Origin: Gordionus sp. m RMFG-2023 | Lineage: Eukaryota > Nematomorpha > Gordioida > Chordodea > Parachordodidae | Assembly: GCF_954871325.1 (NCBI RefSeq) | Contig: NC_088775.1 | Coordinates: 25,087,561-25,151,560, forward strand | DNA length: 64,000 nucleotides | Direction of reading: 5' to 3' | Shown here: one piece after another, positions 54,610 through 64,000 of the stretch | Layout: each line of letters begins with the position of its first letter | How positions within the stretch are numbered: position 1 is the first letter of the stretch | The notes under the pieces: model-generated | What the model was told of the DNA's origin: nothing | What the model saw: only the letters and a program-made list of their open reading frames with translations | The model's database searches: none | Made by a program: the position numbers and the translations under genes

Positions 54610-56425
54610 AGCAGTGTCTATTTGACCGGTCAAATATGATTCGGTCAATTGGTCAATATTTGAACGGTCAATTATGGTCAAATTCAAATAAATGTTTTTT
54701 AAGATAATATTAATTTTATATATAATAGTAAAAAATATGTAATATTGAATTATATTTAAATTCTATATTAATCTTTCGCTCTCTATGGCAGAGTCTTGCT
54801 CTGATTTATATTCAATATTATAATTTTCTTTAATATTTTAATCAATCTTGGTTATGATATACTATTACCAATTTTCCTTTTGTCGAGATATTCAATAGAT
54901 TTCTTTTTTTCGTGTGAATATTACCCCAAACCGATTAATTTCCTTCTGAGAAAGAAGTAAACTAGGAATTGTTAGTAAGATATTAGAAACTTTTCTTAAT
55001 TCTCAAGGTGGGAAAAGCCCATTCTAACAACTTAGGCCAAAATCGGATTGTTTTTTCCACATATTTTGGTTATTAAATATACCGCCGCTTTTACTTCTGA
55101 TTTATGATATCACTTAAAATATTTTGATTAACATTACCTTGTAAAATTCCTATTTCTGTATTTTATCACATGCTTCATAAACTCACTGATAATAAGATGT
55201 CCCCCCACCCTTATATTGGGGATTTATTATGATCAGCATTGTGAGCACATTTGATTTTTTTTATTTAGGTGGAAAGATTATAAAATTTTTCCAAATGAAG
55301 TATCTCGTTTTTTATTTCGGCCAAAATACATTTATACCTTTGGATTTACAATAAGATAGCTAAATATTAAAGATAAGTTAAATTTTAAATTTTTCGTCCA
55401 AAATATTTCTTCATTTAATATATTGTTAATTTCTTTCGGACAAATATTCAACTGATTTAAAATTTGCTTTCAAATCTTTGTATATTTGTATTTGCTCCTT
55501 ACATTTTATTAACGATTCCCATATTGTTTGAGTAATTGTACATAATGTAATATAATTGGCAATTAGTAATTTTCTCAAACCTTGCTTTAACAAATGGATT
55601 AAATTTATTTATATATTAAGATTTAATCAATTAATAATGAGGAAAATTCTTTTATTTTTATATTTTAAAATGAAATTTGAATATTTTAACATGAAAATCT
55701 TATATTTTAATCTAAAATTATAATTAAATCGATGCCTCGATGATACAAATATATTTTTAAATTGATAATGCTTTAAATAAATATTAGTTAAATCAATATA
55801 TTTATGTGATACGTGATATTAAGCGCACTAGTCCTAAACGCCATATATATATACACCAGATATATATATATACAACAAAGCAACGCTTGGTTCTCTCATG
55901 AAAAGCCCATCAAACTGGGATAAAAGATGGGAAATAATTAAGAGGATCATCCACGTTTTTGTACAGGTGTACCTGTGCGCGCAAGAGGCAAACCCCCCTA
56001 CTTAAACGCCCATGGGAGAGGTCAAAAGCCCATGCCCGATTAAATAAAAAATTTGATAATGGGAGGTTTATATTGGCTATATTAATTTTACTATTAATTA
56101 GTATTTGAGAAAACCGAGAAATAAACATGATTAAATAAAATAAATACCAGTACAAATACAGTACTATTAATTATTCTTTCAAAAATATTTGAACCGCACC
56201 ATCATTATCATCACTAAAAATTAGTAATTACCTTGTCGGAAATTTAAAAATAAATCGATATATTTATTCACCAATATTACTTTTGAGTATTTGACCAGGT
56301 CAAATATTTCTTTGGTCAATTGGATGAATCTGACCAGATAATTGTAGGTAACGAAGGCATTCCTTTTCTTCAAAAAAGGTAATGCCGTTAGTAACGATGT
56401 TACTTTACAGCACTATGACATACAT
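54610..56425. repeat. Scattered repeat ends (TGACC/GGTCAA and GTAAC types)
   Basis: Blocks 'tgaccggtcaaatatg' with 'cggtcaattggtcaat' (54621-54700) and 'tgaccaggtcaaatattt' with 'ggtcaattgg' (56292-56330) are related. At 56340-56425 a GTAAC-rich block ends 'gttactttacagcactatg', resembling a hAT terminus (TAGTGCTGTAAAGTAAC on the other strand). Pairing of the ends is unclear. No gene is visible. Confidence 0.35.
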
Positions 56426-57789
56426 TACTAATGCAGTACAAAGCAGTTTTAGGAAAAGAATTAGCTATAACATGCTGTACGAGAGGGAATAGCATGTTCG
56501 ATAGCCTTATTAGTTTATTAAAATTTAAAACGAAGTACCAAAATTATGTGAATTAGAATTTCCGATACTGAAATACAATATTTGGAAGAATATTTCCACA
56601 CAATGATCCCATTTGCTTTAGCGATTAACAAAATACATGGCGAAATTTACTATTATGGAAAATCTGCTCCAATGTTAAATGTTGTCAAAAAATATTAATC
56701 CCACTGTCAGAAACTATCCTTAAAGTCGATATTTCATATGAGAGGTGCCAGCCATCTTCATATATACTAGTGCCATCAGAAAATAAAGCGTGGATAATTG
56801 GTAAAAATGTTGATATAATATATCTTTTAACTTAAAAGCGCTTATTATGTCGCTTATAAAGGCCAGGCTTCCTTCTGAACTAATAAAATAATCATATCAT
56901 TACCCTTGACATTTAACAGTTTGTTTTAAACAATTAGTATAAGGAATGCGATTTTTATTTCTGATTACACGAACAGTGCTTTTAAAAAAACTCCCAGGCT
57001 AAAAATAATTTTACAATAAAAATGGGGTAAAATATTTCAAATCTATGCTGGGACCAGGTTAAAAATTAGTAACATTTTCAAAATAAGATATTCTTCAATT
57101 TAAAATCAGATAATTTTTTATGTACAAATTGCCCAGGGTATTAACATGACCCTCTAGGGTTGGCAAAAATGGTAATTTTTTAAAAAAAAATCGATTATGG
57201 CCTAACTAAGATTGTAAAATATCTATTTTTTAAATTTCATTTTGATATTATCTTGCAAGTAAAAAACCTCAAGGGAACAAGTCAGGAAATTGTTGAAAAA
57301 TTAAATGTTATAATTTGATATTTTTTCAAATAAGGAGCCGATGATGTTATTTTTTAAAAAAAATTTAACTAACAATATCGGTCAGCTGATATTGTTAATA
57401 ATTTTATTGTAGAATTTTCTGATTTAAATAAAAATGCCAATGAAATTTAATTTTTTCGAACTAAAATTAGCTATTGCAATCTCTCAACCGGTTAAGAATT
57501 AGCCTAATTTTAAAATCCTAATTGTTGAAAGAATTTCAAGTTTTTCACCACCTTACATGCTAGTAAAAAAATTCAACTTTCATCCTTTGCTAAACGATAC
57601 AATTAAGCTTTAACTCCTGCACACTTATTTTACCTTTTAAACCCGAAATAACAATCAAATTTATAAACTAATAAAATGTAAACGGCAATAGAATACGGGG
57701 GGCTTCTGTATCTAAACATTGATATTTTATCTATCTTGGTAAAGTTTTAAGCAAGATCAGAGCCTTTACTAAAATTATGGTTTCGGATA

Positions 57790-58062
57790 ATATAGTAAAT
57801 AAATTAGACTAAATGGTGGGTGGCTCATGGAAATTTGATGAAGGATGTAAATATTCTAAAAATAATAAAACAATTATTTACTGCATCTTCATCATCCGCT
57901 TCAGTCGAGAAAGTATTATCATCATTTGGAGTTGTTCACTCGAAACTTAGGAATTGGTTAGGAACAGACAAGGCAGAAAGATTAGTTTTTTTAAATTCTA
58001 ATACCGTTGTCGACGATTTATTACTTGTGATTTTTATGTTATTTCTTAATTTTACAAACTAA
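57790..58062 (+). pseudogene. hAT transposase C-terminal dimerisation domain
   Basis: An 80-residue open frame reads 'AHGNLMKDVNIL', 'LFTASSSSASVEKVLSSFG', 'VVHSKLRNWLGTDKAERLVF'. This is the hAT C-terminal domain (SSASVER.FS...SKLRNRL). Coding upstream of 57820 is not recognisable, so it is a truncated relic of another hAT family. Confidence 0.8.
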
Positions 58063-58369
58063 ATAATCATTTTTTTATTATAAATAAATAAAAAAATTTT
58101 AAATATGTGTGGTTAATAGTTTCGTATATTAAATAATTTTTCACTATTGCGATTAGAATCAACAATTCTTTTTCTACTATGTTAAAAATTGAGATAAAAA
58201 ATAAACTTCTTTGTCTAACAAGTGGTAATTACTAGTACAATTTGGTTATTTAATTAGATTTGCTTATCTAAGTCCTTACCTTTCACTATCTTATATTTTG
58301 ATTTAAATCATTGATTTTTTTAAAAAAAATAGGGATGATATAACTTCTTTAATCTCTAAACGGTAAAAT

Positions 58370-58480
58370 TGCAAAATCCAGACAAGGTAGGGCTTGAAAA
58401 CCAAAAAAATTTACAAACCTGGGCTAGATCAAAAAAATTTTTTAAATCCGACCTGTGGTTAGAGCTTTGATCTCTGCGCT
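58370..58480. mobile_element. Weak family A MITE fragment
   Basis: 'aggtagggcttgaaaacc', 'cctgggctagatc', 'tttttaaatccgacctg' and 'ttgatctctgcgc' resemble a decayed copy of the G+C-rich MITE end (inverse of GCAGATCTC). No second end or duplication. Confidence 0.3.
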
Positions 58481-58752
58481 CTTCCGATTTCTGAAAAAAT
58501 ATATTAATCATTTGCAATTTATTAAATCCTTAAAAAGATTCAATATTTCTAATTCATAGAGTCCTTGTTTGCCTGAAGATCAGTTATAAGAATGATTCAT
58601 GAATCGAATTATCATTGAAATATATATAAGCATCATACAATAATAGGCAAAAATATTTTTTATAAGCTAATCAAAAGTACAAAATATCCATAAATTTTCA
58701 ATAATTGACATCACTCAATACTATAAAAAATGAAAAAAATATTTTGTTGAGA

Positions 58753-59604
58753 TCACATTGAGCTGGTAATTTTATTAAAACGATACCCACGCTTGGCCAT
58801 AATCCTCATAATCCTTAGCATATTGAGGCAGTCATCTAAACCACTATGGGGTCGACCCTCAAATCGAAGCCCAAGATTAGAGAGCATGTGGGTAAGACCT
58901 CGAACTGGCCATTCTCTGGTCAACGCCCAGAAGGCAACTTTTAAGTCAATCCAACGTTTGAAATAAATGTATTGTGGACCAGTAGCAAATCGAGAGAGAT
59001 CTTTGGTATATTGTTGATGGTGAAAATAATTATCAGGATGAATATTGGTGGGATGCATGTAAGTCAGTTGACGGGGAAGGAGCTTGCGTAGATCAGCATC
59101 ACCGCATGTGACAAATGTGAAGTTGGGGAATAACGTTGTGGATGATGTTGGTAGCAACAAACCGTTGTGCTGAAGCCAGACATGAAAATCTTCTAGAATA
59201 TGTTCTAGAGGAAAAGACTCTTCTATGGTCTCTTGAGTGAGACCTGTCAAGGTTGAGCAGAAGGAAGATATTTGAGGGTGAATGACTGGCCGAACAAATC
59301 GATGAAAGCGAGCACGTATCTCTAGTTGGTGGGGTTCTGGTTTGATGGTAACCCAGATGACTGGAAACTCGATAATCTCCTGGGGGTCAGGTGGTTGAGC
59401 CCCTTTACCTGAACATGTAGCCTCGAAGTCTAAAAGTAGGAGGTTGTTAAACATAGATAAGGGATCAATGGGTTCATAGGATTGAATAATCATTTGAGAT
59501 TTCAGGAGTGGGTTAATTGCTTTAGATTGCAGGTGACTAGGTTTTGTAATCTGGTAAAATTTAGTTGTTAAATCTGAGTGGATAAGTTTTAAAAGGGGCT
59601 TCAT
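58753..59604 (-). CDS. ERI1-like DEDDh 3'-5' exoribonuclease
   Basis: A 283-residue, single-exon protein of the ERI1/ERI2/ERI3 exonuclease family, which trims RNA 3' ends (histone mRNA, 5.8S rRNA, small RNAs). All five catalytic residues are visible: D59 and E61 in LLLLDFEATC, D169 in FVTCGDADL, and H253 with D257/D258 in HSGLDDCLN. Other family blocks are 'QEIIEFPVIWV' (75-85), 'FVRPVIHPQISSFCSTLTG' (103-121) and 'YFKRWIDLKVAFWAL' (214-228). The N-terminal 50 residues are not conserved and no SAP domain is seen, closer to ERI3-like short forms. The start is the first ATG of the open frame. It is less AT-rich than its surroundings. The lack of introns beside a gene with many suggests a retrocopy, but the frame is intact. 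The subfamily is unresolved. Confidence 0.88.
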   Translation of the reverse strand: MKPLLKLIHSDLTTKFYQITKPSHLQSKAINPLLKSQMIIQSYEPIDPLSMFNNLLLLDFEATCSGKGAQPPDPQEIIEFPVIWVTIKPEPHQLEIRARFHRFVRPVIHPQISSFCSTLTGLTQETIEESFPLEHILEDFHVWLQHNGLLLPTSSTTLFPNFTFVTCGDADLRKLLPRQLTYMHPTNIHPDNYFHHQQYTKDLSRFATGPQYIYFKRWIDLKVAFWALTREWPVRGLTHMLSNLGLRFEGRPHSGLDDCLNMLRIMRIMAKRGYRFNKITSSM

Positions 59605-60141
59605 AAATAAAATAGGAATAAGAGATGGGTAAAAAAGGTTTAAGTGAAAAATGATCTGGAATATTTTGAATCCATGTTAAGGTAAGGTTGATATCTAATT
59701 TGATTTTGTGAACAAATATATCATATTTTTAAAAGGAAAAAATTTAATTGTATAATTACTATATACATCTAATTCTAAATGTTAATATATTATTTATTGG
59801 TCCAGACTGAAAACATGGAACAAATTATAAAGACCAAACCACTAAAGTTTGGTCTAAATTGGGAAAATTGGAGTGTTGACCTTCATTAATTGATAAAATC
59901 TCAACTTCAGGTCTGAATATATATCATTTCCTAATTACGGAATTTTTTTTATTTACAAAATAAGATATTGATAATGATATAAACACGTTTGCACGTTATT
60001 CCCTTAATTTACTTTCTAACCATTTTAATTTCACTTCCTTTAATTTCTTTTTTTAAATATTTATATATTATATGCAATATAATATTAGATTTTTATAAAA
60101 TACTAATCATTGCTTTTTTTTTGACTAGAAAAAATTTCATT

Positions 60142-60330
60142 TTATTTCAATGATTTTAAAATACCAGGGAAGTCACACATTTGACAGAATTGGTGAAATA
60201 ATTGACAGTTAATAGAACTTTTAAAATATCTGACAAGGTTATTGCAACCGTTACTGATAATGGGAAATTTCATAAAGGCCTTTAAGCTTTTTAGGTATGC
60301 TATTAAAAATGTAAAATTTTTAAAATGCAA
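60142..60330 (-). pseudogene. Possible hAT transposase fragment
   Basis: A 62-residue open frame with 'CNNLVRYFKSSINCQLFHQF' resembles the helix between catalytic blocks of some hAT transposases (I..IV.YF..S......L). Too short for a firm call. Confidence 0.25.
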
Positions 60331-60699
60331 AATGCATATATCTTAAAAGATATTTATAGTAAAAATGAACATAATATATCAAATTTTAGGTAAAAAAAAC
60401 CTCAAGAGGCCTATTATAACAATAAAACTTCCGGTTTAACTATATTACTTTACCCATGTTATTAAGCTTGGTTTTAGAAAAAAAATTTTGCCTTTTATTT
60501 AGACACCATTTATAAGTATATATATATGATGTGAAAACTTTGTCGAAGTTATAGGCGGTTCTGATGCATTTTCACCAAAAATTGACATATATATTTGCAT
60601 AAAATAGATGACGCTATATAAAACTATAAATTAATTATGGTTATACTAAATTATCAAAAAAAAGATATTTTTATTTCTTATACTAAAATATTTTGAATT

Positions 60700-61260
60700 T
60701 CTGGGACAACCACGTCAATATATCAAAAAGACCTATTTTAGGCTGACCCTTTTTAAAATTGTTAAAAATTGATGGAATTATTGAGATCGGTAAAAAAATA
60801 AAAATGTGCTTATTTTAGCTCGCAAGCACAACTGGTTCCCGAGATACAGAGGTGTATAAGGCATGAATTCTATTTAAATGATTTTAAATAAAGGAGAATA
60901 TATCGTTCAAGCAAATTTTGCTGAAAATTATTAAGTTACATAATTATATTGGAATCTCTCATTCATAATAGAATTGCCATTCATTTATTCCAAAAATATT
61001 TAGTCGCTACTTAACAGAGACATTTAAAGCCGCTTAATAAATTTTTCCCACTTTCCAAATGGAGCAGCATCACAATATAAAAATCGCAAAAATATAATCA
61101 ATTTTTGCCACCATGATTATGATTTTGGAATAAAAGCTGAGTTGTATTTCTGAGCCACATCTCATGGCAAATCGGTATGAGATAATCGGAGGTACAGTTA
61201 ATTGTAGTGGCCGGGGCTAGTTTATAAAGACCTGTTTCAGAAGGAATAACTTGTCATAAT
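60700..61260 (+). mobile_element. Deletion derivative of the long-TIR family (copy 3)
   Basis: Co-linear with 34000-34610: 'ttttaaaattgttaaaaatt', 'ccgagatacagag', 'aaggcatgaattctattt', 'attgccattcatttattcc', and the coding relic 'FPNGAASQYKNRKNIINF' with 'HHDYDFGIKAE'. It retains slightly more sequence after DFGIKAE ('ATSHGKS') than copy 2. Dead, with stops in the relic. Confidence 0.65.
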
Positions 61261-61424
61261 GAGTTATCTGCCTATTATAAGGAAAATATTAAAGGCATAA
61301 GATTTCTAATTTATTAATAAGTTTAATGAGATAAAAGTAAAACTTTATTTTCAAACATAATATCACTGAAATTTATAAAAAAAAATCGATAAGTTACTTA
61401 ATCTCGGGGAAATTTTTAATATTA

Positions 61425-61480
61425 TTTTTATTAAAAAATGATAAATATGAGATCGCGTGGATATTGGTGGAAATTTTTTG
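61425..61480. mobile_element. Single end of MITE family B
   Basis: 'aaaatgataaatatgagatc', then GTGGATATTGGTGG and AAATTTTTTGATG, match the right end of the MITE at 24358-25032. The partner end was not located. Confidence 0.45.
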
Positions 61481-62274
61481 ATGAAAAGTTTTAAGAATTG
61501 CATATCTTTTTTCATTGAATTTGAGTAATTTTCGATATTTAAAAATTTTTTGTGACCTTAGTTGAAGATTTTTTAATAATTAAATATTAATTTAACGTAT
61601 AATATTTTTTCAAATTTAATAAATATTTTTTTCCACTTTTTATGGATTACATTAATTTTACCGAGTTTTTTAAAAGATCAGAACTTCTTATTAATCACAT
61701 ATATTATAATAACATGAGAATGAAGAAAATGTAGCATAAGATGTTCAACATGTTCAAGCAGATATTCTATATAGGGTTTAGTATTATATTAATTTTTAAA
61801 TTTAGTTTTATTAAACTATATTTGAAAATACTAATCATCCTGTGAAAAAATTTATTATCTTTTTGTGTCCAGGACTTTTATAAGTCACAGTCTTCGTTTA
61901 ATAGGATTAGCACAATACATCTATAAAATTTGCCAATAAGTTATTTTAGGTATGCAATATTTAGAAAAACTAGCTGCCATACACAGACAATATCTTTTGA
62001 AAAATAGGGGCCCTGGGCACGTGAATCCCATATTTTTAAAAGGAAAAATAACACATGGAAGATTTTAAATTAAATGCCATTTGGGTGGTGGGATATCAAT
62101 GGAATATTTTATATAGATAAAACTGAAAAAGAGACCCTTCTGGGTATAATCAGTAAGCACGTACATACTGATTCAACTATAATGACGGACAAATGGAAGG
62201 GCTAAATTAAATATTGATAAATCTTAAAATTTAATATTTTTCAAGTTATAACAATCTTAAGAAAATGGATATGA

Positions 62275-63398
62275 TTAGGGATATATCGATATTTTTTATC
62301 GGATCGGGTCGATATTTCACCCATTATAAAATATCGGTTATCGACCAATATTATAAAATTTTCCTATCCTATCCGATAAAAAATGCTGTTTTTAACAAAA
62401 ATAAAATGTTATAAAATTTTTAAAAAAAGTTATATCTAATTTTTATAAATAAAATCGAAATCAATTTTTATGTTTAATTTTTTTAATAGTAATAATAGTT
62501 AATAAACATTCTGCCATATAGTGATTTTTTTTCGCATTCTGTTTAAAAAAGTGTTCAATAATCTTCAGAATGTGTTTTTAGTGATGCTAGTGATATTGAC
62601 AGTAGAGATCTGCAAAGTAGCCGGGCCGGGCCTAATATTTTTTAAAAAATTCGGGCCGGGTAGGGACGGACCTTGGAAATTTTATTAAATATATCTAAAT
62701 TTATCAATTTTATATTGAATTTTTTATGTAAAATAAAAATTTTTGATTTAATTTATTGAAACTAAACGCTATATAACATATGTCTTTTATTTTAAGTAAT
62801 TATAAAAATTAATTTCTATATTTAAATAAATTCGGGCCTGGCCGGGTCGATAATTTTTTTTAAAATAAATTTCGGATTCGGGCCGGGCCGGCAAAACTTT
62901 TTAAAAAAAATTCGGGTTCGGGCTGGGCCGGCAAAACTTTTTTAAAAAAAATTCGGGCGTGGCCGGGCTTGAAAAATTAGGCCTGATGCAGATCACCAAT
63001 TGACAGTCCCCATCGCCGCAGACTGATCTCTGATAAATTGGAACTAAAATTTCATAATATATTTGTTTATTACTAATTATGTAAATAGATTAATGTTAAT
63101 AATTATATAAATAAGTAATTTATATCAATAAAAATATTTTATATACTTTTAGAATTGCAATTGAATTGAATATAAACTATAACTGATCATTATAATATAT
63201 TAAAATGACATATATTATGGTATAGCAAAATTATAGATGTTATACTAATAAAAAGTATATTAAAAATTAAAACCATTGGCATCTTTACAGAATACAAAAT
63301 TAGATATGATATCGGATCGGTTATCGGCTGATATCAATTTAATATCTGGAATATCGGATCGGATCGGCCTCCAAAAAGTGGTATCGGTACACTCCTAC
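62275..63398. mobile_element. Non-autonomous element with ATCGG-rich ends, split by a MITE
   Basis: The left end TAGGGATATATCGATA and the right end (inverse of TAGGAGTGTACCGATA) are imperfect inverted repeats followed by ATCGGATCGG blocks. This resembles a hAT-type MITE. Between them is non-coding AT-rich DNA and, at 62603-62998, an inserted family A MITE. The flanks do not give a clear 8-bp duplication, consistent with an older insertion. Confidence 0.55.
62603..62998. mobile_element. hAT-type MITE (family A, copy 3), nested
   Basis: Starts TAGAGATCTGCAAAGTAGCC and ends TGCAGATCACCA. ATTGACAG is repeated exactly at 62595-62602 and 62999-63006. Length is 396 bp. The alternating GGGCCGGG and AAAAATT blocks match 1530 and 11270. 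It lies inside the ATCGG-rich element, giving a clear order of insertion. Confidence 0.88.
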
Positions 63399-63474
63399 TT
63401 ATAATATAAATAAATTAGAAGATGGTTTCAATAAAAAAAAATTTCTAAGAGTAATGAACTAAACCTTTATAATT

Positions 63475-63720
63475 AGTTGAACCGAACCGAACCTTTATAA
63501 ATTTCTTCTCAAGAACCGTAACCAAAACGTAACGATTATAATTTTTTACATACTGAACCGTAACCGTCCCTGCTTAAATGTTCACCGAAAATTGTTGCAA
63601 TAATTCGGATTTTTATAAATATATCAGAGTTGTTAAAGTAGCGCTATCTTTTTTGGTAGCTATATCTAATAGCGGCTACTTTTTTTATATAATTTTTTAG
63701 CACGCTACTTTTAAAAAATA
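63475..63720. repeat. AACCG-rich and GTAGC-rich repeat ends
   Basis: 63480-63590 has repeated 'gaaccg', 'cgtaac' and 'accgtaaccgtccctgc', resembling a MITE terminus. 63630-63720 has 'aaagtagcgctatc', 'ggtagctat', 'agcggctacttt' and 'gcacgctactttt', resembling the end of another element that continues to the right. Confidence 0.35.
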
Positions 63721-63875
63721 TAATGAATGTAAGTATAAGCATGAAAATTTAAATATAATACCATAATTAATTATAATTTTAATGATTTATTAAATTTTGA
63801 AATTGAAATATATTTTCAATTTGTAATTTATATTTTCAATTTGTATTATAAACCTAACACCTTTTAATAATTTAA

Positions 63876-63968
63876 AATGGCATCGCATATGGATATCCGA
63901 ATCGTTGAAAGTGATTCAGAGTCAGACAATGATGTTAATGAAATGGAAAATACCAGGGAAGAAAAATG
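63876..63968 (+). other. Short open frame at the window edge, unidentified
   Basis: ATGGCATCGCATATGG opens a 30-residue acidic frame with 'VESDSESDNDVNEMEN', then a stop. Acidic N-termini of this kind begin many DNA transposases, and element-like ends lie just upstream. The DNA after the stop ('attcatggcaatactttccc') may continue the protein in another frame or exon. Unassigned. Confidence 0.25.
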
Positions 63969-64000
63969 ATATTCATGGCAATACTTTCCCATTTCCTAGA

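Noticed and set aside
55910-56155. 81-residue minus-strand open frame
   Set aside because: No family pattern; lies between decayed repeat ends.
1-64000. CRISPR arrays, operons, riboswitches or bacterial-type signals
   Set aside because: Spliced genes, LINEs and animal DNA transposons show a eukaryotic nuclear genome; tandem repeats lack regular unique spacers.

Overview
The window comes from the nuclear genome of an AT-rich animal. Spliceosomal introns, RTE-type and restriction-endonuclease-type LINEs, PIF/Harbinger, hAT and MULE DNA transposons, and a MEK kinase of metazoan type all fit an invertebrate. The species cannot be named from the sequence. Most of the DNA is layered transposon debris. 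Two host genes stand out.

Host genes. (1) A MAP kinase kinase gene of the MEK1/2 type (MAP2K1/Dsor1-like) lies on the + strand from 12027 to 51288. I can assemble 13 exons with consistent splice phases into a 368-residue kinase. Exons 1-4 are packed into 550 bp with introns of 42, 54 and 84 bp. Introns 4 and 11 are 16.3 kb and 17.0 kb and are filled with transposable elements. (2) An intact single-exon ERI1-like DEDDh 3'-5' exoribonuclease of 283 residues lies on the - strand at 58753-59604.

Layout. 1-930: MULE transposase remnant (-). 1.3-2.4 kb: a minisatellite and a hAT-type MITE with a perfect 8-bp target duplication. 2.95-8.43 kb: a badly decayed Ty3/gypsy-like LTR fossil. 9.4-11.8 kb: more G+C-rich MITEs. 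12.0-12.6 kb: MEK exons 1-4. 13.5-15.1 kb: a foldback element with tandem core repeats. 15.5-20.8 kb: a non-coding LTR-bearing fossil, one LTR of which is split by a nearly full-length RTE LINE (16224-19214) with a 14-bp target duplication. 21.2-24.35 kb: a LINE with a restriction-like endonuclease, and a relic of a relative at 25.2 kb. 26.5-28.1 kb: a transposon-like gene of an uncharacterised family. 28.9-33.8 kb: MEK exons 5-11. 34.0-35.5 kb: a deletion derivative and a LINE 3' end. 35.6-50 kb: a nest in which a hAT element (36411-41465), itself holding a long-TIR element (38414-41026), a 5.4-kb inverted Harbinger dimer (42360-47781) and a second hAT (47898-49294) sit in older non-coding DNA. 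50.8-51.3 kb: MEK exons 12-13. 53-64 kb: intergenic repeats, a hAT C-terminus, the ERI1-like gene, another deletion derivative, and nested MITEs.

The most unusual structures are the transposon-inflated MEK gene, the inverted Harbinger dimer (two opposed copies, outer TTA target duplication, 115-bp asymmetric centre), the foldback element, and the long-TIR family with one longer copy and two matching deletion derivatives. All family names rest on motifs recognised by eye; no database search was run.
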